Assembly: GCA_046299555.1 (NCBI GenBank)
Contig: JBKBHS010000001.1
Span: 1,240,001 to 1,304,000, forward strand
Reading direction: 5' to 3'
DNA from: CALKJP01 sp046299555
Lineage (GTDB): Bacteria; Bacteroidota; Bacteroidia; JACCXN01
Length of the DNA: 64,000 bases
Of the stretch, positions 25,709-34,010 are shown piece by piece; position 1 is the stretch's first letter, and every line of letters starts with the position of its first letter. The translations under genes were made by a program, and so were the position numbers. A model generated the notes under the pieces. It was given only the letters and a program-made list of their open reading frames with translations, ran no database searches and was not told the DNA's origin.

Positions 25709-27709
25709 ATGATTACATCTGAAACCCCAATTCGTTTTAAAAGAAAAAAATATTCTAATGATACACTTTTGCAACTTTATAAAGCTATTTTAAAACCCCG
25801 ACTAATTGAGGAAAAAATGTTAATAATGCTTCGTCAAGGAAGAATTTCAAAATGGTTTTCAAGTTTTGGACAAGAAGCAATTTCTGTTGGGGCTACTTTA
25901 GCAGTTGATAAAGATGAATATATACTTCCCATGCATCGCAACTTGGGGGTTTTTACATCCAGAGAAATACCATTAAGAAGATTATTTGCACAGTTTCAAG
26001 GCAAAATGAGTGGTTTTACTAAAGGCCGCGATCGCTCATTTCATTTTGGAACGCAAGAGTATAAAATTGTAGGAATGATTTCTCATTTAGGCCCACAAAT
26101 GGGAGTTGCAGACGGTATTGCTCTTGCATACAAATTAAGAAAAGAAAAAAAAGTAGTAACGGTTTATACCGGTGATGGAGGTGCTAGTGAAGGAGATTTT
26201 CATGAATCAATAAATGTTGCAGCAGTTTGGGACTTACCGGTAATTTTTATCATAGAAAATAATTGTTGGGGTTTATCAACTCCATCCAGCGAACAATTTC
26301 GTTGTAAACAATTTATTGACAAAGCTATAGGATATGGCATTGAAGGAATTCAAATAGATGGGAATAATGTGTTGGAAGTTTATGATACCGTAAAAATGTT
26401 GGCCGAAGAGTTAAGAAAAAATCCTCGTCCGGTAATTTTAGAGTGTATGACATTTAGAATGAGGGGGCATGAAGAAGCATCGGGCACTAAATATTATCCC
26501 GAAGGATTACAAGAAATGTGGGCGAAAAAAGATCCTGTAGATAATTATGAACAATTTTTATTAGAAGAAAAAATTATTTCTGAAGCAGATAAAATTTTAA
26601 TAAGAGAAACCATAAAAAAAGAAATAGCAGAAGAACTTGAAATTGCTTTTGCAGAAGAAAAAATTAAACCTTCAATAGAACAAGAATTAGCCGATGTTTA
26701 TAAACCTCATGTTAGTATTACAACATTAAATGAAAATTTACCAAAAAAAGAAATACGATTTATAGATGCCATTTCAGATGGACTTAGACTTGCCATGAGA
26801 AAGTTTGATAATTTGGTTTTAATGGGGCAAGATATTGCAGAATATGGAGGTGTATTTAAAATTACAGATGGATTTGTAAAAGAGTTTGGTAAAGAAAGAG
26901 TTCGTAACACCCCATTATGCGAATCGGCAATTTTAGGAGCAGGTTTAGGCTTATCCATAAATGGCTTTAAAGCAATGGTTGAAATGCAATTTGCCGACTT
27001 TGTTAGCGAAGGTTTTACTCAAATTGTAAATAATTTAGCAAAAATTCATTGGCGTTGGGGGCAACATGCAGATGTAGTTGTGAGAATGCCAACAGGAGCA
27101 GGTGTGGCAGCTGGTCCATATCATTCGCAATCGAATGAAGCTTGGTTTTTTAAAGTACCGGGATTAAAAATTGTTTATCCAGCATTTCCGGTCGATGCAA
27201 AAGGTTTATTAACAGCGTCATTTGAAGATCCGAATCCCGTTATGTTTTTTGAACATAAAGCCTTATATCGAAGCGTATCAGGATTAGTACCTGAAGATTA
27301 TTATACTATAGAAATTGGTAAAGCCAATTTAGTTAGAAAAGGCAATGATATAAGTATTATAACCTATGGATATGGAGTACATTGGGCATTAGAATTTTTA
27401 AATCAACATCCGGAGATAAGTGCCGATTTACTTGATTTAAGAACATTACTTCCTTTAGATAAAGAAGCAATTTATGAAACGGCTAAAAAAACTGGAAAAA
27501 TTTTAATATTACATGAAGATACTTTAACCGGAGGAATTGGTGCTGAAGTTGCAGCATTAATTACTGAAAATTGTTTTGAATATTTAGATGCTCCTGTAAT
27601 GCGAGTAGCAAGTTTAGATACACCGGTGCCATTTGCGGTTGAGTTAGAAAACCAGTTTTTACCTAAAAACAGACTAAAAGAAAAAATATTTGAATTATTA
27701 GCTTACTAG
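25709..27709 (+). CDS. Fused 2-oxoacid dehydrogenase E1 (alpha/beta)
   Basis: 666 residues carrying both E1 subunits. The alpha half (about 1-330) has the thiamine-diphosphate motif TGDGGASEGDFHESINVAAVWDLP...ENN and MRGHEEASGTKYYP. The beta half (from about 345, RFIDAISDGLRLAM) has LMGQDIAEYGGVFKITDGF, CESAILGAGLGLSINGFKAMVEMQFADF and EDTLTGGIGAEVAA. This fused form is common in Bacteroidota and is usually annotated as branched-chain 2-oxoacid (2-oxoisovalerate) dehydrogenase E1. The window's lpdA and an E2 elsewhere would complete the complex. A role as pyruvate E1 cannot be excluded because pdhB is not nearby. The next gene starts 5 bases after its stop. Confidence 0.88.
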   Translation: MITSETPIRFKRKKYSNDTLLQLYKAILKPRLIEEKMLIMLRQGRISKWFSSFGQEAISVGATLAVDKDEYILPMHRNLGVFTSREIPLRRLFAQFQGKMSGFTKGRDRSFHFGTQEYKIVGMISHLGPQMGVADGIALAYKLRKEKKVVTVYTGDGGASEGDFHESINVAAVWDLPVIFIIENNCWGLSTPSSEQFRCKQFIDKAIGYGIEGIQIDGNNVLEVYDTVKMLAEELRKNPRPVILECMTFRMRGHEEASGTKYYPEGLQEMWAKKDPVDNYEQFLLEEKIISEADKILIRETIKKEIAEELEIAFAEEKIKPSIEQELADVYKPHVSITTLNENLPKKEIRFIDAISDGLRLAMRKFDNLVLMGQDIAEYGGVFKITDGFVKEFGKERVRNTPLCESAILGAGLGLSINGFKAMVEMQFADFVSEGFTQIVNNLAKIHWRWGQHADVVVRMPTGAGVAAGPYHSQSNEAWFFKVPGLKIVYPAFPVDAKGLLTASFEDPNPVMFFEHKALYRSVSGLVPEDYYTIEIGKANLVRKGNDISIITYGYGVHWALEFLNQHPEISADLLDLRTLLPLDKEAIYETAKKTGKILILHEDTLTGGIGAEVAALITENCFEYLDAPVMRVASLDTPVPFAVELENQFLPKNRLKEKIFELLAY

Positions 27710-27714
27710 AGTTA

Positions 27715-28527
27715 ATGATAAAAAAAATTTTTATAGTAATTTTATTAATTAATGTTGTAACATTAAATGCTTTTTCGCAAGAAGAAGAACCCTATCAAAA
27801 AAAAGGTTTTTTCTTGGGCTTAGGTTTTGGAGCACATTTTGCTAACCGAAATACCGCTATAATATACGATGGTGTAAGCAAATTTTCTTTTGTAGGAATT
27901 GGATATTATTTTACAACAGAACCTTTTAGAACACAATTTGAAGAATATTTTAAATATCCGTATGAAATTGTTGAATTGCCAACTGATATCAAATATCGTC
28001 CCGGAAGAGAAATTAGTTGGCAATTAGGTTATCGATTCGAAGAAGGAAGCACTTTTTATTTAGAAGCAAATTTCGCTCAATTATCTATTCAAGATGCATT
28101 TGTTGTGGCTATTAATGATCCCAACAGAAAAAGCCCCGAAAAATTGTTGCAGCAAATACCTGTGTTTGGTAAAGAACAAAGATTAAATATCAATACAGGT
28201 TTTCAAATTCCATTTGTTCAAGAACATGGTTTTACGGCTTATTTCCCTTTATTTGCTAATATTAATAGTACAAAGTTAGAGCGAAATTATTTTGTAATTA
28301 ATAATCAACAATATCAAATAATGCATAATTTTCCGGGAGTTACCAATACAAGAATAGGAGGAATGGGTTATGGTGCAGGCTCAGGATTAGGGATTAAAAT
28401 GAAATTTAATAAAAATTTGACTTTAGATATAGCATATAACTTAATATATTCAAGAATAAGAATGACTGACGATTTACGTCCCTTCGGAAGCCATCACAGT
28501 ATATTTGCCAAAATAATTTGGGGTTGA
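27715..28527 (+). CDS. Hypothetical outer-membrane beta-barrel protein
   Basis: 270 residues with a signal peptide (about 1-22, ending AFSQ). The rest shows strand-like alternation and aromatic/Gly pairs (GFFLGLGFGAHFANRN, SWQLGYRFEEGSTFYLEANFAQL, GMGYGAGSGLGIKMKFNKNLTLDIAYNLIYSRIRM), ending IFAKIIWG, which suits a small barrel. It follows the fused E1 gene by five bases and is likely co-transcribed, an odd pairing of a metabolic enzyme with an outer-membrane protein. I do not recognise a named family. It ends one base before the convergent cinA stop. Confidence 0.7.
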   Translation: MIKKIFIVILLINVVTLNAFSQEEEPYQKKGFFLGLGFGAHFANRNTAIIYDGVSKFSFVGIGYYFTTEPFRTQFEEYFKYPYEIVELPTDIKYRPGREISWQLGYRFEEGSTFYLEANFAQLSIQDAFVVAINDPNRKSPEKLLQQIPVFGKEQRLNINTGFQIPFVQEHGFTAYFPLFANINSTKLERNYFVINNQQYQIMHNFPGVTNTRIGGMGYGAGSGLGIKMKFNKNLTLDIAYNLIYSRIRMTDDLRPFGSHHSIFAKIIWG

Positions 28528-28528
28528 T

Positions 28529-29770
28529 TTATTCTAAAATTTTTTTTCGCAACAAATTTAAAGCTGAAATCGCTGATTTTTGAATATTTCTCCCTCTATG
28601 TTCGCCCATGTAAAATACTTGAGCATTTATACTTTTTTTATCAGCTACCGCTATCCATACCATTCCTACAGGTTTATCTTTAGTACCACCATCAGGGCCT
28701 GCTATACCTGAAGTAGCTATAGCAAAATCAGTGTTAAATTTTAATAATATGTTTTTAGCCATTTGTTCAACTACTTCTTTACTTACAGCTCCATATCTTT
28801 TTAATGTTTCTTCATCTACATTTAGCTCATGCATTTTTATTTCATTAGCATACGATATAATGCTTCCTTTAAAATAATTAGAACTACCGGGTACAGATGT
28901 AATTAAATGCGAAAGGTATCCTCCAGTGCAACTCTCAGCAATAGCTAAAGTTTTATTTTTTTCTTTTAATAGTTTTCCAACTATTTCTTCTAAAGTATCA
29001 TTGTCATATCCAAAAATATATTCTGAAATAATTTCTTTCAGCTCATCAATTTTTAATGAAATTAACTCATTTAGTTTTTCTTTTTCTTCGCCTTTAGCAC
29101 TTAATCTAAGTCGAACTATACCCGGTGATGGTAAATAGGCTAATGATATGTTTGACGGTAAATTATTTTCCCATTTTTCAATTTTTTCAGCTAAAAATGA
29201 TTCGCCTATTCCTTGCGTTAAAATTGTTTTATGAACTACATAAGGAAGATTAAATTCATTTTGAAGTTCTTTCAAAATAAATTTTTCCATCATGGTTTTC
29301 ATTTCATAAGGTACTCCCGGCATCGAAATTATTATACATTCATCTTTTCTAAATAACATACCACTTGCAGTTCCTTCAATATTGGGTATAACCTTACAAT
29401 TATCCGGTAAATATGCTTGTAATTTGTTTAGCTCAGATACTTGTAAATTACGTCTTTTAAAAATGGCTTCTATGTTTTTAAAAGCATCTTCATTAAAAAT
29501 CAATTTACTATCAAAAAAATCTGCTAATGTTTGTTTGGTAATATCATCTTTAGTTGGGCCTAAACCTCCTGTAATTAATATTATTTTGCTTCTTTTAATT
29601 GCATTTTTTAGAGTATCAATAATCTGTTCTTTATTATCTGAAATTGATGTTATTTGTTTTACACTTATTCCAATTAAATTGAGTTGCTCGCTTATCCAAG
29701 CTGAATTTGTATCAATAACTTGTCCAATTAAAAGTTCTTCTCCAATGGTAATTATTTCGGCATGTATCAT
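28529..29770 (-). CDS. cinA: CinA family protein (competence/damage-inducible; NMN deamidase-related)
   Basis: 413 residues, typical two-domain CinA. The N-terminal MoCF-like domain begins AEIITIGEELLIGQVIDTNSAWI and contains TGGLGPTKDDIT and SMPGVPYEMKTMM. The C-terminal amidase-like domain (from about 255) has AESCTGGYLSHLITSVPGSSNYFKGSIISY and TSGIAGPDGGTKDKPVGMVWIA. Relatives remove the amide of nicotinamide mononucleotide (PncC activity) in pyridine nucleotide recycling, and the N-terminal domain hydrolyses ADP-ribose. It appears monocistronic, divergent from the DUF4197 gene. Confidence 0.94.
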   Translation of the reverse strand: MIHAEIITIGEELLIGQVIDTNSAWISEQLNLIGISVKQITSISDNKEQIIDTLKNAIKRSKIILITGGLGPTKDDITKQTLADFFDSKLIFNEDAFKNIEAIFKRRNLQVSELNKLQAYLPDNCKVIPNIEGTASGMLFRKDECIIISMPGVPYEMKTMMEKFILKELQNEFNLPYVVHKTILTQGIGESFLAEKIEKWENNLPSNISLAYLPSPGIVRLRLSAKGEEKEKLNELISLKIDELKEIISEYIFGYDNDTLEEIVGKLLKEKNKTLAIAESCTGGYLSHLITSVPGSSNYFKGSIISYANEIKMHELNVDEETLKRYGAVSKEVVEQMAKNILLKFNTDFAIATSGIAGPDGGTKDKPVGMVWIAVADKKSINAQVFYMGEHRGRNIQKSAISALNLLRKKILE

Positions 29771-29845
29771 TTTGGCAAAGTATTTGTTTTAAAACATAAA
29801 AGTAAACACAAATTTTTTTACATTTATATTCAAAATTTATAATCT

Positions 29846-30562
29846 ATGAAAAATAGTATTTTTTTAGGACTAATGTCTTTTTTTGTAATACATTCTATGG
29901 CACAAATAAACATAGATAAACTTAAAAATACCGTAACAGGAGGTGCAACATCTGCAAATAATTTAACAAATGATGAAGTAATAAAAGGATTGAAAGAAGC
30001 CTTGACTGTTGGAACAAATAATGCTACCAATTTGGTTTCTAAAACAGATGGTTTTTATAAAAATCCCAACATTAAAATTCCATTTCCCGAAGATGCCATA
30101 AAAGTTAAAAATGTTTGTGAAAGTATAGGAATGAAAGCTCAGGTAGATAAATTTGTTTTAACATTAAATAGAGCTGCTGAAGAAGCTTCTAAAGAGGCTG
30201 CTCCAATTTTTATTAATGCTATAAAAACCATGAGTATCAGCGATGGTTTTAGTATTTTAAAAGGAGCTGATAATGCTGCAACAAAATATTTACAAGATAA
30301 AACTACTGCAGAGTTAAAGCAGAAATTTAAACCCATAGTTCAGAATGCACTAAAAAAAGTAGAAATTACTAAATATTGGACTCCTTTAATTACAGTCTAC
30401 AATAAAACTCCCGGTGCTCAAAAAATTAATCCTAATTTAGATGAATATGTTACCAATAAAGCTTTAGAAGGCTTATTTAAAATGCTTGCACAAGAAGAAT
30501 TAAAAATTAGAAAAGATCCGGCAGCAAGAGTGAGTGATTTATTGAAAAAAGTTTTTGGATAA
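29846..30562 (+). CDS. DUF4197 domain-containing secreted protein
   Basis: 238 residues with a short signal peptide (about 1-19, ending SMAQ). The mature protein matches DUF4197: LTNDEVIKGLKEALTVGTNNATNLVSKTDGFYKNPNIKIPFPEDA near the start, then SISDGFSILKGADNAATKYLQDKT and the all-helical C-terminus ending LKKVFG. The family is periplasmic and widespread in Gram-negative bacteria, with no known activity. The gene stands alone and meets the usp gene tail to tail with a 2-base gap. Confidence 0.88.
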   Translation: MKNSIFLGLMSFFVIHSMAQINIDKLKNTVTGGATSANNLTNDEVIKGLKEALTVGTNNATNLVSKTDGFYKNPNIKIPFPEDAIKVKNVCESIGMKAQVDKFVLTLNRAAEEASKEAAPIFINAIKTMSISDGFSILKGADNAATKYLQDKTTAELKQKFKPIVQNALKKVEITKYWTPLITVYNKTPGAQKINPNLDEYVTNKALEGLFKMLAQEELKIRKDPAARVSDLLKKVFG

Positions 30563-30564
30563 AA

Positions 30565-31341
30565 TTACTGAGGTATTATATTCATTACCGGCAAATCAGA
30601 ATTTATGATTATTTGCCAGCCATTTTCATCTATATTGTGTTTATTATTTTTATTATCTGATGAAGACATAATCATAATAAGATCAGCTTCTGATTTATGC
30701 GCATAGTCAACAATTACGCTTCCTAATCCATCGTCTTCAGGCGAGGCCTTAACAATTTCGGCAGTGCACTCAACTCCTGACTTTTCAATTTCTGATTTTA
30801 CATCAATCATTTGACGAGTTAATCTATTAATATCGAATTGATCGTCAGTAAATAATACCGATAAAACGTTTATGGTAGCTCCTTCTGAAAGTTTTGCCAA
30901 TTCAATTGCTTTACTAACTTTTTGGGTTGTAACTTTTGTTAAATCTAATGGTAAAATGATGTGTTTATAATTCTTATTAAAATTTGCATGTCGAATGGTA
31001 ACTACAGGAACGTCAATTTTTTCAAGTATTTTATTGAATTGCAGAATATCTTCTTTTTGTTTTTTGCGTCCGTTTGTTTTTAAACCTAAAACAATAAGGA
31101 TGTTATTTTTATTTTTTTTTATTGCTTTAATAATTTCTTCGTATGTTGAAAGATGAGTAATACTATTTATTCTTTTTGAAATTTTATAAATAGCATCAAT
31201 TTCAACTATTGGGTTTATGGAATAAACATTTAAAAAAGTATCATAGTATTGGGCTAATAAATTGGCATGATGTATTGCAGCTTTAGAAATGTCGTTCAAA
31301 TCATTAATGATTACGCTTATTGAATGTGATAAATTATTCAT
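30565..31341 (-). CDS. Universal stress protein (UspA-like)
   Basis: 258 residues, about twice a single Usp domain. The segments LSHSISVIINDLNDISKAAIHHANLLAQYYDTFLNVYSI at the N-terminus and HIILPLDLTKVTTQKVSKAIELAKLSEGATINVLSVLFT in the second half are the strand-helix starts of two tandem Usp domains. The second ends near DLIMIMSSSDNKNN, ISSDLPVMNIIP-like, but the usual ATP-binding GxxGxxxxxxxG(S/T) is degraded in both. A stress-response or nucleotide-binding role is family knowledge, not evident from neighbours. It diverges from the nucleoside phosphorylase gene. Confidence 0.82.
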   Translation of the reverse strand: MNNLSHSISVIINDLNDISKAAIHHANLLAQYYDTFLNVYSINPIVEIDAIYKISKRINSITHLSTYEEIIKAIKKNKNNILIVLGLKTNGRKKQKEDILQFNKILEKIDVPVVTIRHANFNKNYKHIILPLDLTKVTTQKVSKAIELAKLSEGATINVLSVLFTDDQFDINRLTRQMIDVKSEIEKSGVECTAEIVKASPEDDGLGSVIVDYAHKSEADLIMIMSSSDNKNNKHNIDENGWQIIINSDLPVMNIIPQ

Positions 31342-31406
31342 TATTTGAAAAGTATTAGTAATTACGTTTTTTGTATTTTTAAACCGTATAAATATTCATA
31401 AATAAT

Positions 31407-32300
31407 ATGAGCAAAAGTAATAATATGCAAACTGCAACACAAATAGCCCCTTCCGAATTAATAATAAATCCGGATGGAAGCATCTATCATTTAAAGTTAA
31501 AGCCTGAACATATAGCTACAAATGTAATAGTAGTTGGAGATCCGGGTAGAGTAGAATTGATATCTTCAAAATTTAATAAAATAGAATATAAAATTCAAAA
31601 TAGAGAGTTTATTACACATACGGGTACATATAAGGGAAAAAGAATAACAGTAATAGCAACAGGAATTGGTACCGATAATATTGATATAGTATTAAACGAG
31701 TTGGATGCAGCTGTAAATATTGATTTAGAAAAAAGAATTATAAAAGAAAAACATACTCAACTAAATATAATTAGAATAGGAACATCCGGAGCATTACAAG
31801 AGGATATACCCGTAGATAGTTTTGTGGCTTCAACACATGGTTTAGGATTAGATGGCTTACTGCCATTCTACAAAGATTTATCCAAAATTAATGAAGAAGA
31901 AATAACCTTTGAATTTATTTCACAAACAAAGTGGAATAATGAATTTAACCGTCCTTACATAATAAAAGGCTCTGAAGAATTATTAAATAAAATTGCTTTC
32001 GATTTTCATAAAGGAATAACAGCAACGGCCAATGGGTTTTATGGACCTCAAGGAAGAAAGCTTCGATTAGAATTACAAAGAGATGATTTGAATGAATTAT
32101 TAAACAGGTTTTCATATAAAAATTTACGAATTACGAATTTTGAAATGGAAACATCTGCCCTATATGGATTAGGTAAATTATTAGGACACAATACATGCAC
32201 CGTTTGTGCTATTGTAGCAAACAGAATGGCCCAACAATACAGCAAAGATTATAAAACTGCAATTGATAAACTTGTTACTATTGTTTTAGAAAGATTGTAA
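31407..32300 (+). CDS. Nucleoside phosphorylase (uridine phosphorylase-like)
   Basis: 297 residues of the PNP/UDP phosphorylase (NP-I) family. The N-terminal NVIVVGDPGRVELISSKF is the phosphate-binding GDPxR motif, THTGTYKGKRITVIATGIGTDNIDIVLNEL the second strand, IRIGTSGALQEDIPVDSFV the ribose/phosphate site and NFEMETSALYGLGKLLGH the nucleoside-binding ME(T/S)-type motif. It splits a nucleoside with phosphate into base and ribose-1-phosphate, feeding salvage together with cytidine deaminase. Uridine or a 6-oxopurine could be the substrate; the insertions (about 150-200) make it longer than E. coli Udp. Confidence 0.86.
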   Translation: MSKSNNMQTATQIAPSELIINPDGSIYHLKLKPEHIATNVIVVGDPGRVELISSKFNKIEYKIQNREFITHTGTYKGKRITVIATGIGTDNIDIVLNELDAAVNIDLEKRIIKEKHTQLNIIRIGTSGALQEDIPVDSFVASTHGLGLDGLLPFYKDLSKINEEEITFEFISQTKWNNEFNRPYIIKGSEELLNKIAFDFHKGITATANGFYGPQGRKLRLELQRDDLNELLNRFSYKNLRITNFEMETSALYGLGKLLGHNTCTVCAIVANRMAQQYSKDYKTAIDKLVTIVLERL

Positions 32301-32405
32301 AAGCTAACCCTTTTATGTTAAAAACTTTTTAAATAAGTACTTTAATAAGTATAAATTGAAACTATTTTTGAAAATAGTTGTTTAAACAATTAAAAAAATT
32401 GCCTT

Positions 32406-33293
32406 TTGACCCCAGCAGAATTAAAAGCATTAATTAATCTTTTAGACGATCCGGATGAGGAAGTATATACTCATGTTAAGGAGCGTTTAATAGATTTAGG
32501 AGATGAAGTTATACCATTGCTTGAAAATGTTTGGGAAATGGGAGATCCATTTAACAACGTTGTTCAAACACGAATAGAAAATATAATACACGACATACAA
32601 TTTTCAAGTATTAAAAAGGCATTAGTAAATTGGGCTAAAAATGAATCTGACGACTTATTAAAAGGAATAATTTTAGTAGCCAAATATCAATATCCTGATT
32701 TAGATGAAAAAAATATTTACCGAAAAATAGATCAAATTATTCAAGATGTTTGGATAGAATTTAACGACAATCTTACAGGTATAGAAAAAGTTAAGGTAAT
32801 TAACCATATACTTTTTGATGTGCATGGTTTTAGTGGAAACACCACCAATTATCATGCACCCCAAAATTCATTTATAAACAATGTTCTTGAAAGTAAAAAA
32901 GGTAATCCATTATCGCTGGCAATATTATATGCTGTAATTGCTCATCGTTTGGATTTACCAATTTATGGAGTAAATCTACCCGAACATTTTATATTAGCAT
33001 ATGTGGCAGATAATGAGGTATTGAGGTTAATTACACAATCAGATAATGAATATGGGGTTTTATTTTATATCAATCCTTTTAGCAGAGGAGCAGCATTTAG
33101 TAAAAAAGAAATTGATGCTTTCTTAGCTCAACTAAAATTAAAACCTAAGGACAGTTATTTTAAGCCTTGTACAAATATTGATATCATTAAAAGAACACTA
33201 AATAATTTAATATTTTCCTACGAAAAATTGGGCTATCCCCAAAAAAGTGAAGAATTAAGCCAATTACTTAAGGCAATTTCTAATTTCGAATAA
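32406..33293 (+). CDS. SirB1/transglutaminase-like family protein (TTG start)
   Basis: 295 residues beginning with a TTG codon; a TAA lies five codons upstream and there is no earlier ATG, so TTG is the only plausible start. The core NHILFDVHGFSGNTTNY, NNVLESKKGNPLSLAILYAVIAHRLDLPIYGVNLPEHFILAYV matches the SirB1 transglutaminase-like superfamily; a Ser stands where papain-like enzymes have the nucleophile, as is usual in SirB1. The N-terminal helices (about 1-100, LLDDPDEEVYTHVKERLIDLGDEVIPLLENVWE) resemble a HEAT-like repeat. No activity is established. The last 14 bases overlap the convergent sugar transferase gene. Confidence 0.82.
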   Translation: MTPAELKALINLLDDPDEEVYTHVKERLIDLGDEVIPLLENVWEMGDPFNNVVQTRIENIIHDIQFSSIKKALVNWAKNESDDLLKGIILVAKYQYPDLDEKNIYRKIDQIIQDVWIEFNDNLTGIEKVKVINHILFDVHGFSGNTTNYHAPQNSFINNVLESKKGNPLSLAILYAVIAHRLDLPIYGVNLPEHFILAYVADNEVLRLITQSDNEYGVLFYINPFSRGAAFSKKEIDAFLAQLKLKPKDSYFKPCTNIDIIKRTLNNLIFSYEKLGYPQKSEELSQLLKAISNFE

Positions 33294-33903
33294 ATATTCG
33301 TTTTATTGTTTTAAAAATAATTTTTAGGTCAACAAAAATATTTTGCTCTTCTATGTATTTTAGGTTTAATTGTAATTTATGAGGCATAATTTCTTGGATG
33401 TATGTTTTTTCAGGATTTGTTGATTTTTCTAAAATCTCATTTTCGTTAAAATATTCAATCGAAGCATAATCGGTAATTCCCGGTTTTACAGTTAGTACTT
33501 TTTTTTGTTCATCATTATATAAATCAACATATTTTTTTACTTCGGGTCTGGGACCAACAAAGCTCATATCTCCTATAAGCACATTAATCAATTGTGCCAA
33601 TTCATCCAATTTATATTTTCTAATAAAATATCCGGAACGTGTTATGCGCTTGTCTTTATTTCCAACGGTTAATAAACCTTTTATATCAGACCCACTATAC
33701 ATGCTCCTGAATTTGTAAAGTTTAAAAGGTTTAAAATCTTTTCCAATCCTTTCTTGTAGATAAAAAATACTACCTGGGCTATCAAGCTTTATCCAGATGG
33801 AAAGAAAAAGGAAAATAGGAAAAACTAAAACTAAACCAATTAAAGAAAAAACGATATCGAAAACACGTTTTAACATTTTATAAACCAATTTATCTGTTTG
33901 CAA
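33280..33903 (-). CDS. Bacterial sugar transferase (initiating glycosyl-phosphate transferase)
   Basis: 207 residues. One N-terminal membrane hairpin (FDIVFSLIGLVLVFPIFLFLSIWI), then the conserved PoGT core: SIFYLQERIGKDFKPFKLYKFRSM, KYKLDELAQLINVLIGDMSFVGPRPEVKKYV. These enzymes transfer a sugar-1-phosphate to undecaprenyl phosphate and begin assembly of O-antigen, capsule or, in Bacteroidota, the general protein O-glycan and A-LPS to which T9SS cargo is attached. No glycosyltransferase cluster is next to it. An alternative start is at 33876 (MLKRVFDI). It overlaps the SirB1-like gene tail to tail. Confidence 0.93.
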   Translation of the reverse strand: MQTDKLVYKMLKRVFDIVFSLIGLVLVFPIFLFLSIWIKLDSPGSIFYLQERIGKDFKPFKLYKFRSMYSGSDIKGLLTVGNKDKRITRSGYFIRKYKLDELAQLINVLIGDMSFVGPRPEVKKYVDLYNDEQKKVLTVKPGITDYASIEYFNENEILEKSTNPEKTYIQEIMPHKLQLNLKYIEEQNIFVDLKIIFKTIKRIFIRN

Positions 33904-33936
33904 ATGTATTTGTTTTGAATTTTAAGCAATTATTAA

Positions 33937-33968
33937 TTTGTTATTATTTTTTTGAATCACTAAATTTG
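33937..33968 (+). promoter_or_regulatory. Bacteroidota-type promoter of the T9SS cargo gene
   Basis: TTTG (33937-33940), 20 bases, TAAATTTG (33961-33968), 42 bases before the start chosen at 34011. Confidence 0.75.
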
Positions 33969-34010
33969 AAAACTACTAAAAAATTAAGTTTAACCTTATA
34001 TTTCAAAAAG

